Counted from the first letter of the stretch, positions 1-7,756 are shown. The stretch is DNA of 64,000 bases from Mesorhizobium metallidurans STM 2683 (GCF_000350085.1 NZ_CAUM01000098.1:1-64000); one strand, 5' to 3'. Notes: generated from the sequence alone by a model not told the origin. Translations and numbers: made by a program.

Positions 1-92
1 TCTGTCTCCTCTTGAGATGACGCAGAGATAGGCATTGTCCGATCTCGCGATAATTGGCTACAATCCGCACGGGCTGTGCGAGATGGCGAACA

Positions 93-1001
93 ATGAAGAT
101 CGACCTCGGAGATCTGCATGCTTTTATGGCGGTAGCACGCGCCAAAGGTTTTCGCGATGGAGCGCGTGCGAGCGGTGGCAGTGCGTCGGGCTTGAGCGAG
201 GCGGTTCGTCGCCTGGAGGCACAACTCGATGTCAGGCTGCTCAACAGGACGACGCGCAGCGTCGTTCTGACCGAAGCGGGCGAGGGGTTGCTGGCGCGGC
301 TAGGTCCAGCCTTGACCGAGGTCGAGGTGGCGCTGGACGTGGTGAATGGCTTTCGTGACAGGCCGGCGGGATCGCTGCGTCTCAACGTGCCGGTCAGCGC
401 AGCCAGGCTGGTGCTGCCAGCCATTGTCCCGTCGTTCCTCGCCGCCTATCCCGGCATTCGGCTGGAGGTCATCGCCGAGGAAAGCTTTGTCGATATCCTG
501 GCGGCCGGCTGCGACGCCGGCATCCGTTATGACGAGCGGCTGGAGCAGGACATGATCGCGGTGCCGATCGGACCGCGCGTGCAGCGCTTCGCCGCCGCTG
601 CCAGCACCGCCTACCTTGATTGTCATGGCCGGCCGCAACACCCGCGCGACCTGCTCGGCCACGCCTGTCTGCGTGGCCGCTTCGCCGGCCGTACGCCGCC
701 GCCGTGGGAGTTCGAGCGCGACGGCGAGGTGGTGCGGGTCGATCCCGCGGGGCCGCTTCTCGTGACCTTGGGCGGGGCGGCCGATCTCATTGTCGATGCA
801 GCCATCGCCGGCACCGGCATCGTCTGCCTCTTCGAAGACTGGCTTCGTCCCTACTTTGAACGCGGTGCGCTCGAACCCGTCCTCGAACCCTGGTGGCAGA
901 GCTTCTCCGGACCGTTCCTCTATTATCCCGGCCGGCGCCTCGTGCCGGCGCCGCTGCGCGCATTCATCGACTTCATCAAGGCGCCAGCCAATCACGCTTG
1001 A
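93..1001 (+). CDS. LysR-family transcriptional regulator
   Basis: A 302-residue LysR-type DNA-binding regulator of the usual family length. The N-terminal winged helix-turn-helix covers about residues 1-60, with the typical SEAVRRLEAQLDVRLLNRTT stretch followed by VVLTEAG. The remainder is the periplasmic-binding-protein-like effector domain, beginning near GSLRLNVPVSAA. I chose the ATG at 93 (MKIDLGDLHAF) because LysR proteins start just before this first helix; an in-frame ATG at 54 would add 13 unsupported residues. It is convergent with rpsI and shares a bidirectional terminator at 1019-1044. Its usual divergent target lies outside the window, so ligand and regulon are unknown. Confidence 0.9.
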   Translation: MKIDLGDLHAFMAVARAKGFRDGARASGGSASGLSEAVRRLEAQLDVRLLNRTTRSVVLTEAGEGLLARLGPALTEVEVALDVVNGFRDRPAGSLRLNVPVSAARLVLPAIVPSFLAAYPGIRLEVIAEESFVDILAAGCDAGIRYDERLEQDMIAVPIGPRVQRFAAAASTAYLDCHGRPQHPRDLLGHACLRGRFAGRTPPPWEFERDGEVVRVDPAGPLLVTLGGAADLIVDAAIAGTGIVCLFEDWLRPYFERGALEPVLEPWWQSFSGPFLYYPGRRLVPAPLRAFIDFIKAPANHA

Positions 1002-1018
1002 AATGGTGACTACCAAAG

Positions 1019-1044
1019 AAAAGGCCGCCCGGAGGCGGCCTTTT
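1019..1044. terminator. Bidirectional terminator between lysR and rpsI
   Basis: An 11-bp perfect stem (aaaaggccgcc / ggcggcctttt) with a 4-base loop, A-rich on one side and T-rich on the other. It lies between two convergent genes and can end transcription from both. Confidence 0.85.
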
Positions 1045-1067
1045 CGAATGTTTGAACTGCGTAGCGC

Positions 1068-1550
1068 TTAGCGCTTCGAGAACTGGAAGCTGCGGCGGGC
1101 CTTCGCCTTGCCGTATTTCTTGCGCTCGACGACACGGCTGTCGCGGGTCAGGAAGCCGCCCTTCTTGAGCACGGCGCGCAGCGCCGGCTCGTAGTAGGTC
1201 AGCGCCTTGGAGATGCCGTGGCGCACGGCGCCGGCCTGGCCGGAAAGGCCGCCTCCGATGACAGTCGCGACGATGTCGTACTGGCCCGAACGGTTGGCGG
1301 CGATGATCGGCTGGTTGAGGATCATCTGCAGGACCGGACGCGCGAAATAGGACGCGAATTCCTTGTCGTTGACGACGATCTTGCCGGAGCCGGGCTTCAC
1401 CCAGACGCGCGCGATGGCGTTCTTGCGCTTGCCGGTTGCATAGGCGCGGCCCGACTTGTCGAGCTTCTGGACGTGGACTGGTGCGGCCGGCTGGGTGTTG
1501 GTGTTGCCGGTTGCAGTTCCGAGTTCTGCGAGCGAGGAAAGCTCAGCCAT
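1068..1550 (-). CDS. rpsI: 30S ribosomal protein S9
   Basis: S9 (uS9) of the small ribosomal subunit, whose C-terminal tail reaches the P-site tRNA. The 160-residue protein has the S9 core ([17 protein letters not shown], then [19 protein letters not shown]) and the diagnostic basic tail ending in FQFSKR. About 35 residues precede the core, as is usual in Rhizobiales. It is the second gene of the rplM-rpsI operon, with essentially no gap after rplM. Confidence 0.97.
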   Translation of the reverse strand: MAELSSLAELGTATGNTNTQPAAPVHVQKLDKSGRAYATGKRKNAIARVWVKPGSGKIVVNDKEFASYFARPVLQMILNQPIIAANRSGQYDIVATVIGGGLSGQAGAVRHGISKALTYYEPALRAVLKKGGFLTRDSRVVERKKYGKAKARRSFQFSKR

Positions 1551-1551
1551 C

Positions 1552-2016
1552 TTACGAAGCCTTCTTGTTCTTGGCGTTCAGCTTGGCCACGTCGAGGGTG
1601 ACGGGCTGCTGGGCGACATGCGGATGTTCCGTGCCTGCATAGACGCGGAGATTCTTCATCTGGCGACGGCCGAGCGGGCCGCGCGGGATCATGCGTTCGA
1701 CGGCCTTCTCGACGACACGCTCGGGGAAACGGCCCTCGAGCAGCTGGCGCGCGGTGCGCTCCTTGACGCCGCCGGGGTGGCCGGTGTGCCAGTAATAGAC
1801 CTTGTCGGTGAACTTCTTGCCGGTGAATACCACCTTGTCGGCATTGATGACGATGACGTTGTCGCCGTCGTCGACATGCGGGGTGAAGGTGGGCTTGTGC
1901 TTGCCGCGAAGATGGTTGGCGATGACAGTGGCGAGACGGCCGACGACGAGACCCTCGGCGTCGATCAGCACCCACTTCTTCACCACATCCGCAGGCTTCT
2001 GCGAAAAGGTTGTCAT
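1552..2016 (-). CDS. rplM: 50S ribosomal protein L13
   Basis: L13 (uL13), an early-assembly protein of the large subunit; 154 residues, normal for the family. Recognisable segments are [38 protein letters not shown] and the [20 protein letters not shown] region. I chose the ATG at 2016 ([12 protein letters not shown]); an upstream start at 2046 adds ten atypical residues. It is the first gene of the operon with rpsI. A good promoter lies at 2154-2182 and a roughly 130-nt leader with alternative hairpins separates it from the gene. Confidence 0.97.
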   Translation of the reverse strand: MTTFSQKPADVVKKWVLIDAEGLVVGRLATVIANHLRGKHKPTFTPHVDDGDNVIVINADKVVFTGKKFTDKVYYWHTGHPGGVKERTARQLLEGRFPERVVEKAVERMIPRGPLGRRQMKNLRVYAGTEHPHVAQQPVTLDVAKLNAKNKKAS

Positions 2017-2097
2017 GTCTTCTGCTTTCGGTTCGGACCTTCCCATTTTCTAACAATAGGAGAAGGCGTTTCTTGTTGCTTGGATTGGCGACCAGCG

Positions 2098-2141
2098 TTG
2101 GCCCGCCGCCAATAACAAAACGGCGGCCTTTGCGGGCCGCT
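2098..2141 (-). promoter_or_regulatory. Candidate attenuator in the rplM-rpsI leader
   Basis: Read on the minus strand, GCGGCC (2140-2135) pairs with GGCCGC (2128-2123) and is followed by CG then TTTTGTTATT, resembling an intrinsic terminator. The overlapping GGCCCGC (2138-2132) can instead pair with GCGGGCC (2106-2100), which would break the terminator stem. The two folds exclude each other, as in an attenuator. No known L13 leader family is recognised; the regulatory role is inference. Confidence 0.4.
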
Positions 2142-2153
2142 GCTTCGTGAGGG

Positions 2154-2182
2154 CTTATAGGGGAGGGTGTTGCGCGCGTCAA
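2154..2182 (-). promoter_or_regulatory. Probable promoter of rplM-rpsI
   Basis: On the minus strand TTGACG (2182-2177) and TATAAG (2159-2154) are separated by exactly 17 bases, a near-consensus housekeeping promoter. It predicts a start near 2147 and a leader of about 130 nt. Confidence 0.65.
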
Positions 2183-2296
2183 GGCGTAGAAAAACAGGAT
2201 GAAAGTAAAAAACAAAGTAAAAACAATATGTTGGATGAAAGGTATTATTTTACCACATCGAAAACTCGTCACTCTTAAGGACCTTCGTTTTGAGAT

Positions 2297-2316
2297 GCTG
2301 TGGTCAGGGGCAAACT
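2297..2316 (+). repeat. Left imperfect direct repeat bounding the 2.3-3.5 kb island
   Basis: GCTGTGGTcagGGGCAAAcT aligns without gaps to 3500-3519 (GCTGTGGTggtGGGCAAAtT), 16 of 20 bases identical. The two copies bracket the three AT-richer genes. Confidence 0.4.
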
Positions 2317-2369
2317 GCGGTTGGTTCGATGCTAGCTAGGTCGGTGTTCCCATCAGCCGTATATTTATG

Positions 2370-2411
2370 TTGACACAACGTATAGATTTTGATATATATA
2401 CGGAACCGTAT
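2370..2411 (+). promoter_or_regulatory. Promoter with overlapping operator-like palindrome
   Basis: TTGACA (2370-2375), a 17-base spacer, then TATATA (2393-2398). The palindrome ATACGG-AA-CCGTAT (2398-2411) overlaps the end of the -10 element and the expected start point. A further CCGTAT half-site lies at 2357-2362. This layout suits repression, possibly by the small helix-turn-helix protein encoded immediately downstream. Confidence 0.6.
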
Positions 2412-2430
2412 GGAAAAAAGGATATGGCAC

Positions 2431-2694
2431 ATGCACCCAATTATCGAAGAACTCAACAGGCTTCGGGCATCAATCGACCGGATCCAAGCGTTCGTGGAAG
2501 CAGAGATGGCCCCGGCTTCCGAGGAATACAAAAAGTCCAATGGCCGCCTTACCGAAGAAGGCATTCGCATGCTGCATGCAGCGTTTGAGACGGGCGCAAT
2601 CCCTGCCGAGGCTGCAAAGGTCGTTGACATTTCAAAGGGCGCCGCATGGCAGCATCAAAAGAGATGGAAGGCCTCGAAAGACAAGTCAGTTTGA
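2431..2694 (+). CDS. Small putative DNA-binding protein, first gene of the island
   Basis: An 87-residue protein of unknown family. The C-terminal half (LTEEGIRMLHAAFETGAIPA, then EAAKVVDISKGAAWQHQKRW) looks like a helix-turn-helix of the kind found in small regulators and transposase N-termini. I chose the ATG at 2431 because AAAGGA lies about 8 nt upstream; ATG 2410 and TTG 2389 are alternatives. It lies directly behind a strong promoter with an overlapping palindrome, so autoregulation is plausible. Two more small genes follow at 21 and 52 nt, probably one operon. Base composition is AT-richer than the surrounding housekeeping genes. The function is inferred only from the motif and context. 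Confidence 0.65.
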   Translation: MHPIIEELNRLRASIDRIQAFVEAEMAPASEEYKKSNGRLTEEGIRMLHAAFETGAIPAEAAKVVDISKGAAWQHQKRWKASKDKSV

Positions 2695-2715
2695 TATTCA
2701 CATCAGGAGATCCTT

Positions 2716-3063
2716 ATGCCCCGCATTTCCGCAGCTAAGTACCGAAAGATGAAGAATAGCTACAGGCCTGATGTTGCACGATATTTGAGCCAGAGAACCG
2801 GCGTGATTTCGTACGGCGAACTATCAAAGCAGTTCGGGATCAATCCCCGTTCTTGGGGGGATATTGTAGGCGGGATTGCGATCAGAACGAGCGAGAACCG
2901 GCTTCCCATCCTCTCCGTTATTGTCGTGAATGCAATGACAGGCAAGCCCTCAAAGGATGCCATTCAATACGAAGAACTCGGGTTGATCAGTGATGAGTTG
3001 ATCGCCGAAGAGCAGGTCAAATGTTTCGCCTTTGATTGGTCAAGCACAATTATCGGCAGATGA
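2716..3063 (+). CDS. Hypothetical protein with a methyltransferase/endonuclease-associated-like DNA-binding fold
   Basis: A 115-residue protein with a strong ribosome-binding site (CAGGAGATCC). The stretch around residues 30-70 (VISYGELSKQFGINPRSWGD, then LPILSVIVVN and TGKP) resembles the TYGELA...PR..G..LPPL.ALVVN..TGLP pattern I recall from N-terminal domains of some HNH and restriction-type proteins, and more distantly from alkyltransferase DNA-binding domains. No catalytic cysteine or nuclease motif is visible, so it may be only the accessory domain. It sits between two other unknown small genes in the same direction. Confidence 0.6.
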   Translation: MPRISAAKYRKMKNSYRPDVARYLSQRTGVISYGELSKQFGINPRSWGDIVGGIAIRTSENRLPILSVIVVNAMTGKPSKDAIQYEELGLISDELIAEEQVKCFAFDWSSTIIGR

Positions 3064-3115
3064 TGAAGAGATTCGACGACGAACCTAATGGATTCATTCG
3101 GAAAAAGGAGCACCA

Positions 3116-3478
3116 ATGTTAAAGGACCGTATCCCCACCGACTCAACGATTGCAAGCATCGCGAATTGCCTTGAAAACCCCGACCACTACGTAAGCCAAG
3201 TCTATGGCAAAGCGAGAAGGGCGACGAAGGAGCACGGGAACTCAGTAGCCGTCCGCATTGGGGTATTGGGTACAGGCGCCAAACCGAACTATCGGACCGA
3301 ACGAGTAGGTGAGAGCGATTCTGTTTTTTTGGTCTTAGCGTCCTACAGAGGCGACAACCACATGCCCCTGTTCGAGGTGAATGATGATTTAGAGTCGTCG
3401 AATTGGAGCGAACGCACCATGTCGGTCGAGGAACTTGGCGAGCTTCTGGGTAAAATTCGCAACTTCGTTCCAAAATAA
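3116..3478 (+). CDS. Hypothetical protein, third gene of the island
   Basis: A 120-residue soluble protein with a good ribosome-binding site (AAAGGAGCACC). I do not recognise a family. There is no signal peptide or membrane segment, and the C-terminal 25 residues are probably helical (SVEELGELLGKIRNFVPK). It lies 52 nt after the 115-aa gene and ends 21 bases before the right-hand direct repeat at 3500, so it is probably the last gene of the inserted segment. Confidence 0.55.
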   Translation: MLKDRIPTDSTIASIANCLENPDHYVSQVYGKARRATKEHGNSVAVRIGVLGTGAKPNYRTERVGESDSVFLVLASYRGDNHMPLFEVNDDLESSNWSERTMSVEELGELLGKIRNFVPK

Positions 3479-3499
3479 ACTTCGTAGGTAGCAGCCAGC

Positions 3500-3519
3500 G
3501 CTGTGGTGGTGGGCAAATT
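3500..3519 (+). repeat. Right imperfect direct repeat bounding the 2.3-3.5 kb island
   Basis: Ungapped 16/20 match to 2297-2316. It lies 13 bases from the stop codon of the shortened hicB at 3533, placing the island boundary at the point where hicB loses its C-terminal half. Confidence 0.4.
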
Positions 3520-3532
3520 AGCAGCGGATAGT

Positions 3533-3796
3533 TTATTTTCCCCCCGTCAGCGGCACCGAGACCAACTGGGCGCCGTTGGCGAGCGCGTTGCGTATGTCGG
3601 GAAGCGCGACGATCGTTTTGCGGACGGATGGTTCTGGAACGAGCATGTCTTCCGCCCACAATCGCAATGCTTCAATTGCGTTCGGCACGATGTCTTCCGC
3701 CGCACCCGCCGCCGAGAAGCACCCGGGAATGTCCGGAAAGCGAATACCGAACGCGCTGTCAGGATCTTTGTCGACCAATGCGAAATAGTTTTTCAT
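3533..3796 (-). pseudogene. HicB-family antitoxin, C-terminally truncated
   Basis: The 87-residue product has the HicB N-terminal RNase-H-like fold: MKNYFALVDKDPDSAFGIRF, then PDIPGCFSAAG and EALRLWAEDM. Rhizobial HicB proteins that begin this way usually run to about 130 residues, with a C-terminal ribbon-helix-helix DNA-binding part after the LVSVPL strand. Here the reading stops three residues after LVSVPLT, exactly where the AT-richer island begins. No hicA toxin gene is visible. I read it as a remnant cut by the insertion, although a short stand-alone HicB domain that is still translated cannot be excluded. Confidence 0.65.
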
Positions 3797-3811
3797 TTTG
3801 GCTCCAACGTT

Positions 3812-4267
3812 TCAGGACGGCGTCCGTTTCGGCGGGATCGAATAGGTACCCGTGGCATGCGCCACCGTATGCCTCTCCGGCCCGGCGACGATATCGATGT
3901 CGAACACCATCAGGCTCTTGCCCAGCTTCAGGATCCGGCAATGGCCGTCGATCGGTCCGGCTTCGGCCTTGCGGACGAAATTGATGTTGAGGTTGGTGGT
4001 GACCGAAAGCGCATCCGGCCCGGCATGCGAAAGCACGCAGACATAGCCGCCAATGTCGGCCAGCGTGAACAGCGATGGGCCGGACACAGTGCCGCCGGGG
4101 CGCAAATGCCGCGCGCCGGCATTGAGCCGCACCGTGCAGCCGCCGGGGAACACGTCGAGTGCCTCATAGAAGGTGAACTGGTCGTTGAGCTGGGGGTAGA
4201 CGGTTGCCATCAGCGAATTGACTTCAGCCGCCGTCAGCACCGGTTCGAGATTGTCTTGGGCGGGCAT
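3812..4267 (-). CDS. PaaI-type thioesterase (hotdog fold)
   Basis: A 151-residue acyl-CoA thioesterase-like protein with a single hotdog domain. The segment RPGGTVSGPSLFTLADIGGY matches the helix and active-site loop of PaaI enzymes, followed by the strand SVTTNLNINFVRKA. The usual HxxGxxHGG is replaced by RHLRPGGTVSGP, so substrate preference is uncertain. It is divergent from the crotonase-like gene at 4436, consistent with joint acyl-CoA handling. Confidence 0.8.
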   Translation of the reverse strand: MPAQDNLEPVLTAAEVNSLMATVYPQLNDQFTFYEALDVFPGGCTVRLNAGARHLRPGGTVSGPSLFTLADIGGYVCVLSHAGPDALSVTTNLNINFVRKAEAGPIDGHCRILKLGKSLMVFDIDIVAGPERHTVAHATGTYSIPPKRTPS

Positions 4268-4435
4268 AAGCGGTTTCCTATATGGATTCGGTACCGGCTC
4301 GGAGTGGGATCCTGGGCCAATTGTCGGGTTGGAGAAAACACGTCCCGTGGCTGTTCTTCAATCGGCAGCGTGCTAGTTCTTTTGTTCCATGGCCCGCGAA
4401 TCCGATGCCGCCGGCCGACAAAAAGGTTGGAGAAC

Positions 4436-5251
4436 ATGGCCGAAATCGTCGCCATCAAGCCGCCCGAAGGCCCGGTTGCCGCCAGGCAGGACAGAGGTGT
4501 GCTCCGCCTGACGCTCGCCAGTCCGCCGGCCAATGCCTTGTCGCTGGCGGTCATGGCGGCGCTGACGGCCGAGCTCGACCGCGCAAAGGCTGACAAATCG
4601 GTTCGCGTCATCATCCTGGCGGCGGCCGGAAAAGTGTTCTGCGCCGGCCATGACCTCAAGGAAATGACTTTGCACCGCGCTGATGCCGACAAGGGCAAGG
4701 CATTCTTCGAACAGACGATTTCTGCTTGCGCGGCACTGATGCAGACGATCGTGCGCCACCCCAAGCCGGTGATCGCCGAGGTCGACGGCCTGGCCACCGC
4801 GGCCGGGCTGCAACTGGTCGCGAGCTGCGACCTGGCGATCGCTTCGCACGAAGCCACTTTCTGCACGCCGGGCGTCAATATCGGCCTGTTCTGCTCGACA
4901 CCGATGGTGGCACTGTCGCGCAACGTCTCGCGCAAGCACGCAATGGAGATGCTCTTGACCGGCGAGACGATCGATGCGGCGACAGCCAAGGAATTTGGCC
5001 TCGTCAACCGCATCGCGCCGCGCGAATACCTGAATCAGATCGTCACCAAATACGCGCAAACCATTGCTTCCAAATCATCTTTGGTGGTCAAGACCGGCAA
5101 GGAGGCGTTTTACGCGCAGGCCGAGATTGGACTGGCCGACGCCTATGACTATACCGGCCGCGTCATGGTCGAAAACATGCTGGCGCGCGACGCCGAGGAA
5201 GGCATCGGCGCCTTCATCGGCAAGCGCAAGCCGGAATGGTCGGACGAGTAG
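4436..5251 (+). CDS. Enoyl-CoA hydratase/isomerase-like protein (crotonase fold)
   Basis: A 271-residue crotonase-superfamily protein. The CoA-binding oxyanion-hole segments are clear: AGKVFCAGHDLKEM, and VDGLATAAGLQLVASCDLAI. The ATG at 4436 follows AAGGTTGGAG; the reading frame is open upstream but there it overlaps two minus-strand genes. In canonical crotonase a glutamate follows the second segment and another lies about 20 residues later. Neither is at its place here (GLQLVASCDL and GVNIGLFCSTP), so it may not be a hydratase; ECHDC3-like proteins share this pattern. A VOC-family gene follows 19 nt downstream. Confidence 0.85.
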   Translation: MAEIVAIKPPEGPVAARQDRGVLRLTLASPPANALSLAVMAALTAELDRAKADKSVRVIILAAAGKVFCAGHDLKEMTLHRADADKGKAFFEQTISACAALMQTIVRHPKPVIAEVDGLATAAGLQLVASCDLAIASHEATFCTPGVNIGLFCSTPMVALSRNVSRKHAMEMLLTGETIDAATAKEFGLVNRIAPREYLNQIVTKYAQTIASKSSLVVKTGKEAFYAQAEIGLADAYDYTGRVMVENMLARDAEEGIGAFIGKRKPEWSDE

Positions 5252-5270
5252 GGTGGACGGACGACTAGCC

Positions 5271-5693
5271 ATGGAACCGCGCATCTCGATCATCACCGTC
5301 GCCACCGACGATCTCGACCGCGCCGTGCGCTTCTACGAGGGGATGGGCCTGAAGCGCCATGCCGGGATCACCGATGGCGTCGCCTTCTTCCAGATGGGTG
5401 GCGTCATTCTCGGCCTGTTTCCGCGCGCTAGCGCCGAAGAGGATTCCGGCGTCACCTTCTCCGGGGCGCCGTCAGCGGTCTATCTCGCCTACAACACCCG
5501 CTCCGACGCCGAGGTCGACGAAGTGCTTGCGACGGCTGAGAAGGCCGGCGGCCGCATCGTCAAGCCGGCCGGCCGCGCCTTCTGGGGCGGCTGGTACGGA
5601 TATTTCGCCGATGCCGACGGGCATGTCTGGGAAGTCGCGCATAATCCGGCCTTTCCGATCGCGGAAGACGGAACGATCTCGCTGCCGGACTGA
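5271..5693 (+). CDS. VOC-family protein (glyoxalase/bleomycin-resistance fold)
   Basis: A 140-residue protein of the vicinal-oxygen-chelate superfamily with two beta-alpha-beta-beta-beta modules. It opens ISIITVATDDLDRAVRFYEG and ends with YFADADGHVWEVAHNP, which supplies the usual metal-ligand glutamate (WE). The substrate cannot be read from the sequence. It starts 19 nt after the crotonase-like gene, and the ATPase gene begins 10 nt after its stop, so it is probably inside one transcript. Confidence 0.85.
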   Translation: MEPRISIITVATDDLDRAVRFYEGMGLKRHAGITDGVAFFQMGGVILGLFPRASAEEDSGVTFSGAPSAVYLAYNTRSDAEVDEVLATAEKAGGRIVKPAGRAFWGGWYGYFADADGHVWEVAHNPAFPIAEDGTISLPD

Positions 5694-5703
5694 TCGCCGC
5701 CGC

Positions 5704-6480
5704 ATGGCTCCTCGCAAGCAACTGACGCGGCTGAAGGCGCCTTACCTCAAGCGCATCCTGCTTGAGCCGTCGCGGGTCGCCGACTGGGAAAAATATCCCT
5801 GGAGCCTGCCGATCTTCCGTGGCCAGGAATTCCAGCTCGAATTCACCACGCCGATCACCATCATCGTCGGCGAGAACGGCACCGGCAAATCGACGCTGCT
5901 CGAGGCGATCGGTGCGCTGGCCGGCTACGACGAGGCCGGCGGCGGCAAGGGTTATATGCCCATCGACCACTCGCGCGCCGTCGACAAAAGTGGCGCGGCA
6001 CTGGCCGGCACACTGCGCGGCCACTGGCTGCCGAAAGTCACCGCCGGCTGGTTCTTCCGCGCCGAATCCTTTTACTCTGTCGCCCGTTATCTCGACCAGG
6101 CCGCGCTGGACGCGGGTGAAGCGCCGCCCGATTTCCTGTCCTGGTCGCACGGCGAAGGCTTCATCCGCTTTTTCGAGGAGCGCTGCCGCCGGCAAGGCAT
6201 CTACATCCTCGACGAGCCCGAGAGCGCGCTCTCGCCGACGCGCCAGATCGAGCTGCTCAAGCTGCTGCGGCGGATGGACCAGTCGGGCATGGCGCAAGTG
6301 ATCATGGCAACGCACTCGCCGCTGCTGATGGCTTGTCCCGGCGCGCGGCTGTTCCGCGTCAGCCGCTTCGGCCTCGATCCGACCGATTTCAGCGATACCG
6401 ATCATTTTCGCATGCTGCGCGACTTCTGCATCGACCCCGAGGCGTTTATGGAGGAGGCGCTGAGGGAAGATGACGAATGA
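5704..6480 (+). CDS. AAA/ABC-type ATPase
   Basis: A 258-residue single-domain ATPase of the predicted-ATPase (SMC/ABC-like) group. Walker A is GENGTGKST near residue 57, a degenerate signature reads SWSHGEGFIRFF, Walker B is IYILDEPESALSP, and the switch histidine lies in MATHSPLLM. There are no transmembrane or substrate-binding partners, so it is not an ordinary transporter. The ATG at 5704 was chosen because the longer frame overlaps the VOC gene. Its stop overlaps the GNAT start (ATGA), suggesting translational coupling. Confidence 0.85.
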   Translation: MAPRKQLTRLKAPYLKRILLEPSRVADWEKYPWSLPIFRGQEFQLEFTTPITIIVGENGTGKSTLLEAIGALAGYDEAGGGKGYMPIDHSRAVDKSGAALAGTLRGHWLPKVTAGWFFRAESFYSVARYLDQAALDAGEAPPDFLSWSHGEGFIRFFEERCRRQGIYILDEPESALSPTRQIELLKLLRRMDQSGMAQVIMATHSPLLMACPGARLFRVSRFGLDPTDFSDTDHFRMLRDFCIDPEAFMEEALREDDE

Positions 6481-7238
6481 CGGCGCGCGACGATGATCTC
6501 AACTGGCGGATGGAAGAGGCTTGCCGCGAAGCCTGGCCGGCGGCTGCCGAGACGGTTGTCGAAGGCTGGCTTCTCAGGCGCTCCGGCGGCAGGATCCGGC
6601 GTGCGAATTCCGCCAACCCCTTGCGTGGCAAGCGGGGCGCGCCCGACGCGGTGCTCGACGCCGCCGAGTCCTACTATATCGGCCATGGCCAGACGCCACT
6701 GTTTCGGGTCCCCGATATCGCCGCCGAGCTGGAGACCGCGCTCGACCGTCGCGGTTATGATTGGGAAGGCGGAACGATCCATCTCCATGCCGGGATCGAC
6801 GAACTGTCGGGAGGCAGCGACGGCCAGGTTGCGGTTTCTCCGACGCCGGGCGAGGACTGGTTCGCGGCACGATTCCGCATGGGCACCTATGACGACACCG
6901 AACGCCGCGTCTTTCGCGACATGACTGGCCTGATATCAGGCGACAAGGCGTTTGTGTCGTGCGAGCGCGACAACGAAATTGCCGCCCTGGCCTATGGCGT
7001 CATCCGCGATGGGCTGCTTGTCGTGGAATCTGTTGAAACCGACGCCAGGTTCCGGCAGCAAGGCTTGGGCCGCAAGACGGTCGGTGGCCTGATCGACTGG
7101 GCAAGGCGGGCAGGGGCATCGGCGGCGAGTCTGCAAGTGGTTGCCGACAACACGCCGGCCCGCGCGCTCTACGCCTCGCTCGGCTTCAGCCGCGAACTCT
7201 ACCGCTACCACTATCGCAGGAAGGCGATTGCCGCATGA
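6477..7238 (+). CDS. GNAT-family N-acetyltransferase
   Basis: A 253-residue acetyltransferase. The GNAT fold occupies the C-terminal half: VVESVETDARFRQQGLGRKT is motif A (acetyl-CoA binding), followed by LQVVADNTPARALYASLGF (motif B). The N-terminal half is an accessory region with ANSANPLRG. It is coupled by 4-base overlaps to both the ATPase upstream and the CoA-binding gene downstream. The acceptor substrate is unknown. Confidence 0.87.
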   Translation: MTARDDDLNWRMEEACREAWPAAAETVVEGWLLRRSGGRIRRANSANPLRGKRGAPDAVLDAAESYYIGHGQTPLFRVPDIAAELETALDRRGYDWEGGTIHLHAGIDELSGGSDGQVAVSPTPGEDWFAARFRMGTYDDTERRVFRDMTGLISGDKAFVSCERDNEIAALAYGVIRDGLLVVESVETDARFRQQGLGRKTVGGLIDWARRAGASAASLQVVADNTPARALYASLGFSRELYRYHYRRKAIAA

Positions 7239-7756
7239 ACCACGATGCCTACGACAATGCCTACATCGCCGGCATCCTCAATTCGGTGAAGACGATCGCC
7301 ATGGTCGGCGCGTCGGCCAATGATGTGCGGCCGAGCTATTTCGTGTTGAAATACCTGCTGGCAAAGGGCTTTTCGGTGTTCCCTATCAACCCGGGTCAGG
7401 CCGGCAAGGAAATCCTCGGCCGGATGACCTATAGCAGGCTCGCCGATGTACCCGAGCCGATCGACATGGTCGACGTCTTTCGCGGTTCTGCGGCAGTGCC
7501 GGGCGTCGTCGATGAGGTCTTGCGGCTCGATCCCTTGCCGAAAGTCATCTGGATGCAGCTTGGCGTGCGCCACGACGAGGCGGCCGCGCGCGCCGAGGCC
7601 GCCGGCATCAAGGTGGTGATGAACCGCTGCCCCAAGATCGAATATGGCAAGCTGTCGGGCGAGATCGGCTGGACCGGCGTCAACTCCGGCGTGCTGTCGT
7701 CGAAGAAGCCGCTGATGCGGCCGGGTTTTCAGAGTTTCGGCGTTCGCCAGAAGTAG
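7235..7756 (+). CDS. CoA-binding domain protein
   Basis: A 173-residue protein consisting of one CoA-binding Rossmann domain, as in YccU-type proteins. It shows VKTIAMVGASANDVRPSYFV at the nucleotide loop and a conserved cysteine in VVMNRCPKIEYG. The start overlaps the GNAT stop (ATGA). Its stop codon runs straight into a dispersed palindrome at 7756. Related proteins bind CoA, but their role is not established. Confidence 0.85.
   Translation: MNHDAYDNAYIAGILNSVKTIAMVGASANDVRPSYFVLKYLLAKGFSVFPINPGQAGKEILGRMTYSRLADVPEPIDMVDVFRGSAAVPGVVDEVLRLDPLPKVIWMQLGVRHDEAAARAEAAGIKVVMNRCPKIEYGKLSGEIGWTGVNSGVLSSKKPLMRPGFQSFGVRQK

Larger units (their letters stand above)
2017..2430. other. Intergenic region between rplM and the small island
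   Basis: A 414-base stretch between two divergent genes. Its left part holds the rplM leader, attenuator candidate and promoter. Around 2200-2275 it becomes strongly AT-rich. At 2297-2316 is the left copy of an imperfect direct repeat whose partner lies at 3500-3519. The right end carries the promoter and palindrome of the first island gene. No further ORF is convincing. Confidence 0.6.

Noticed and set aside
3503..4435. N-terminal extension of the crotonase-like protein
   Set aside because: The open frame runs antisense through hicB and the thioesterase gene; the family start and ribosome-binding site are at 4436.
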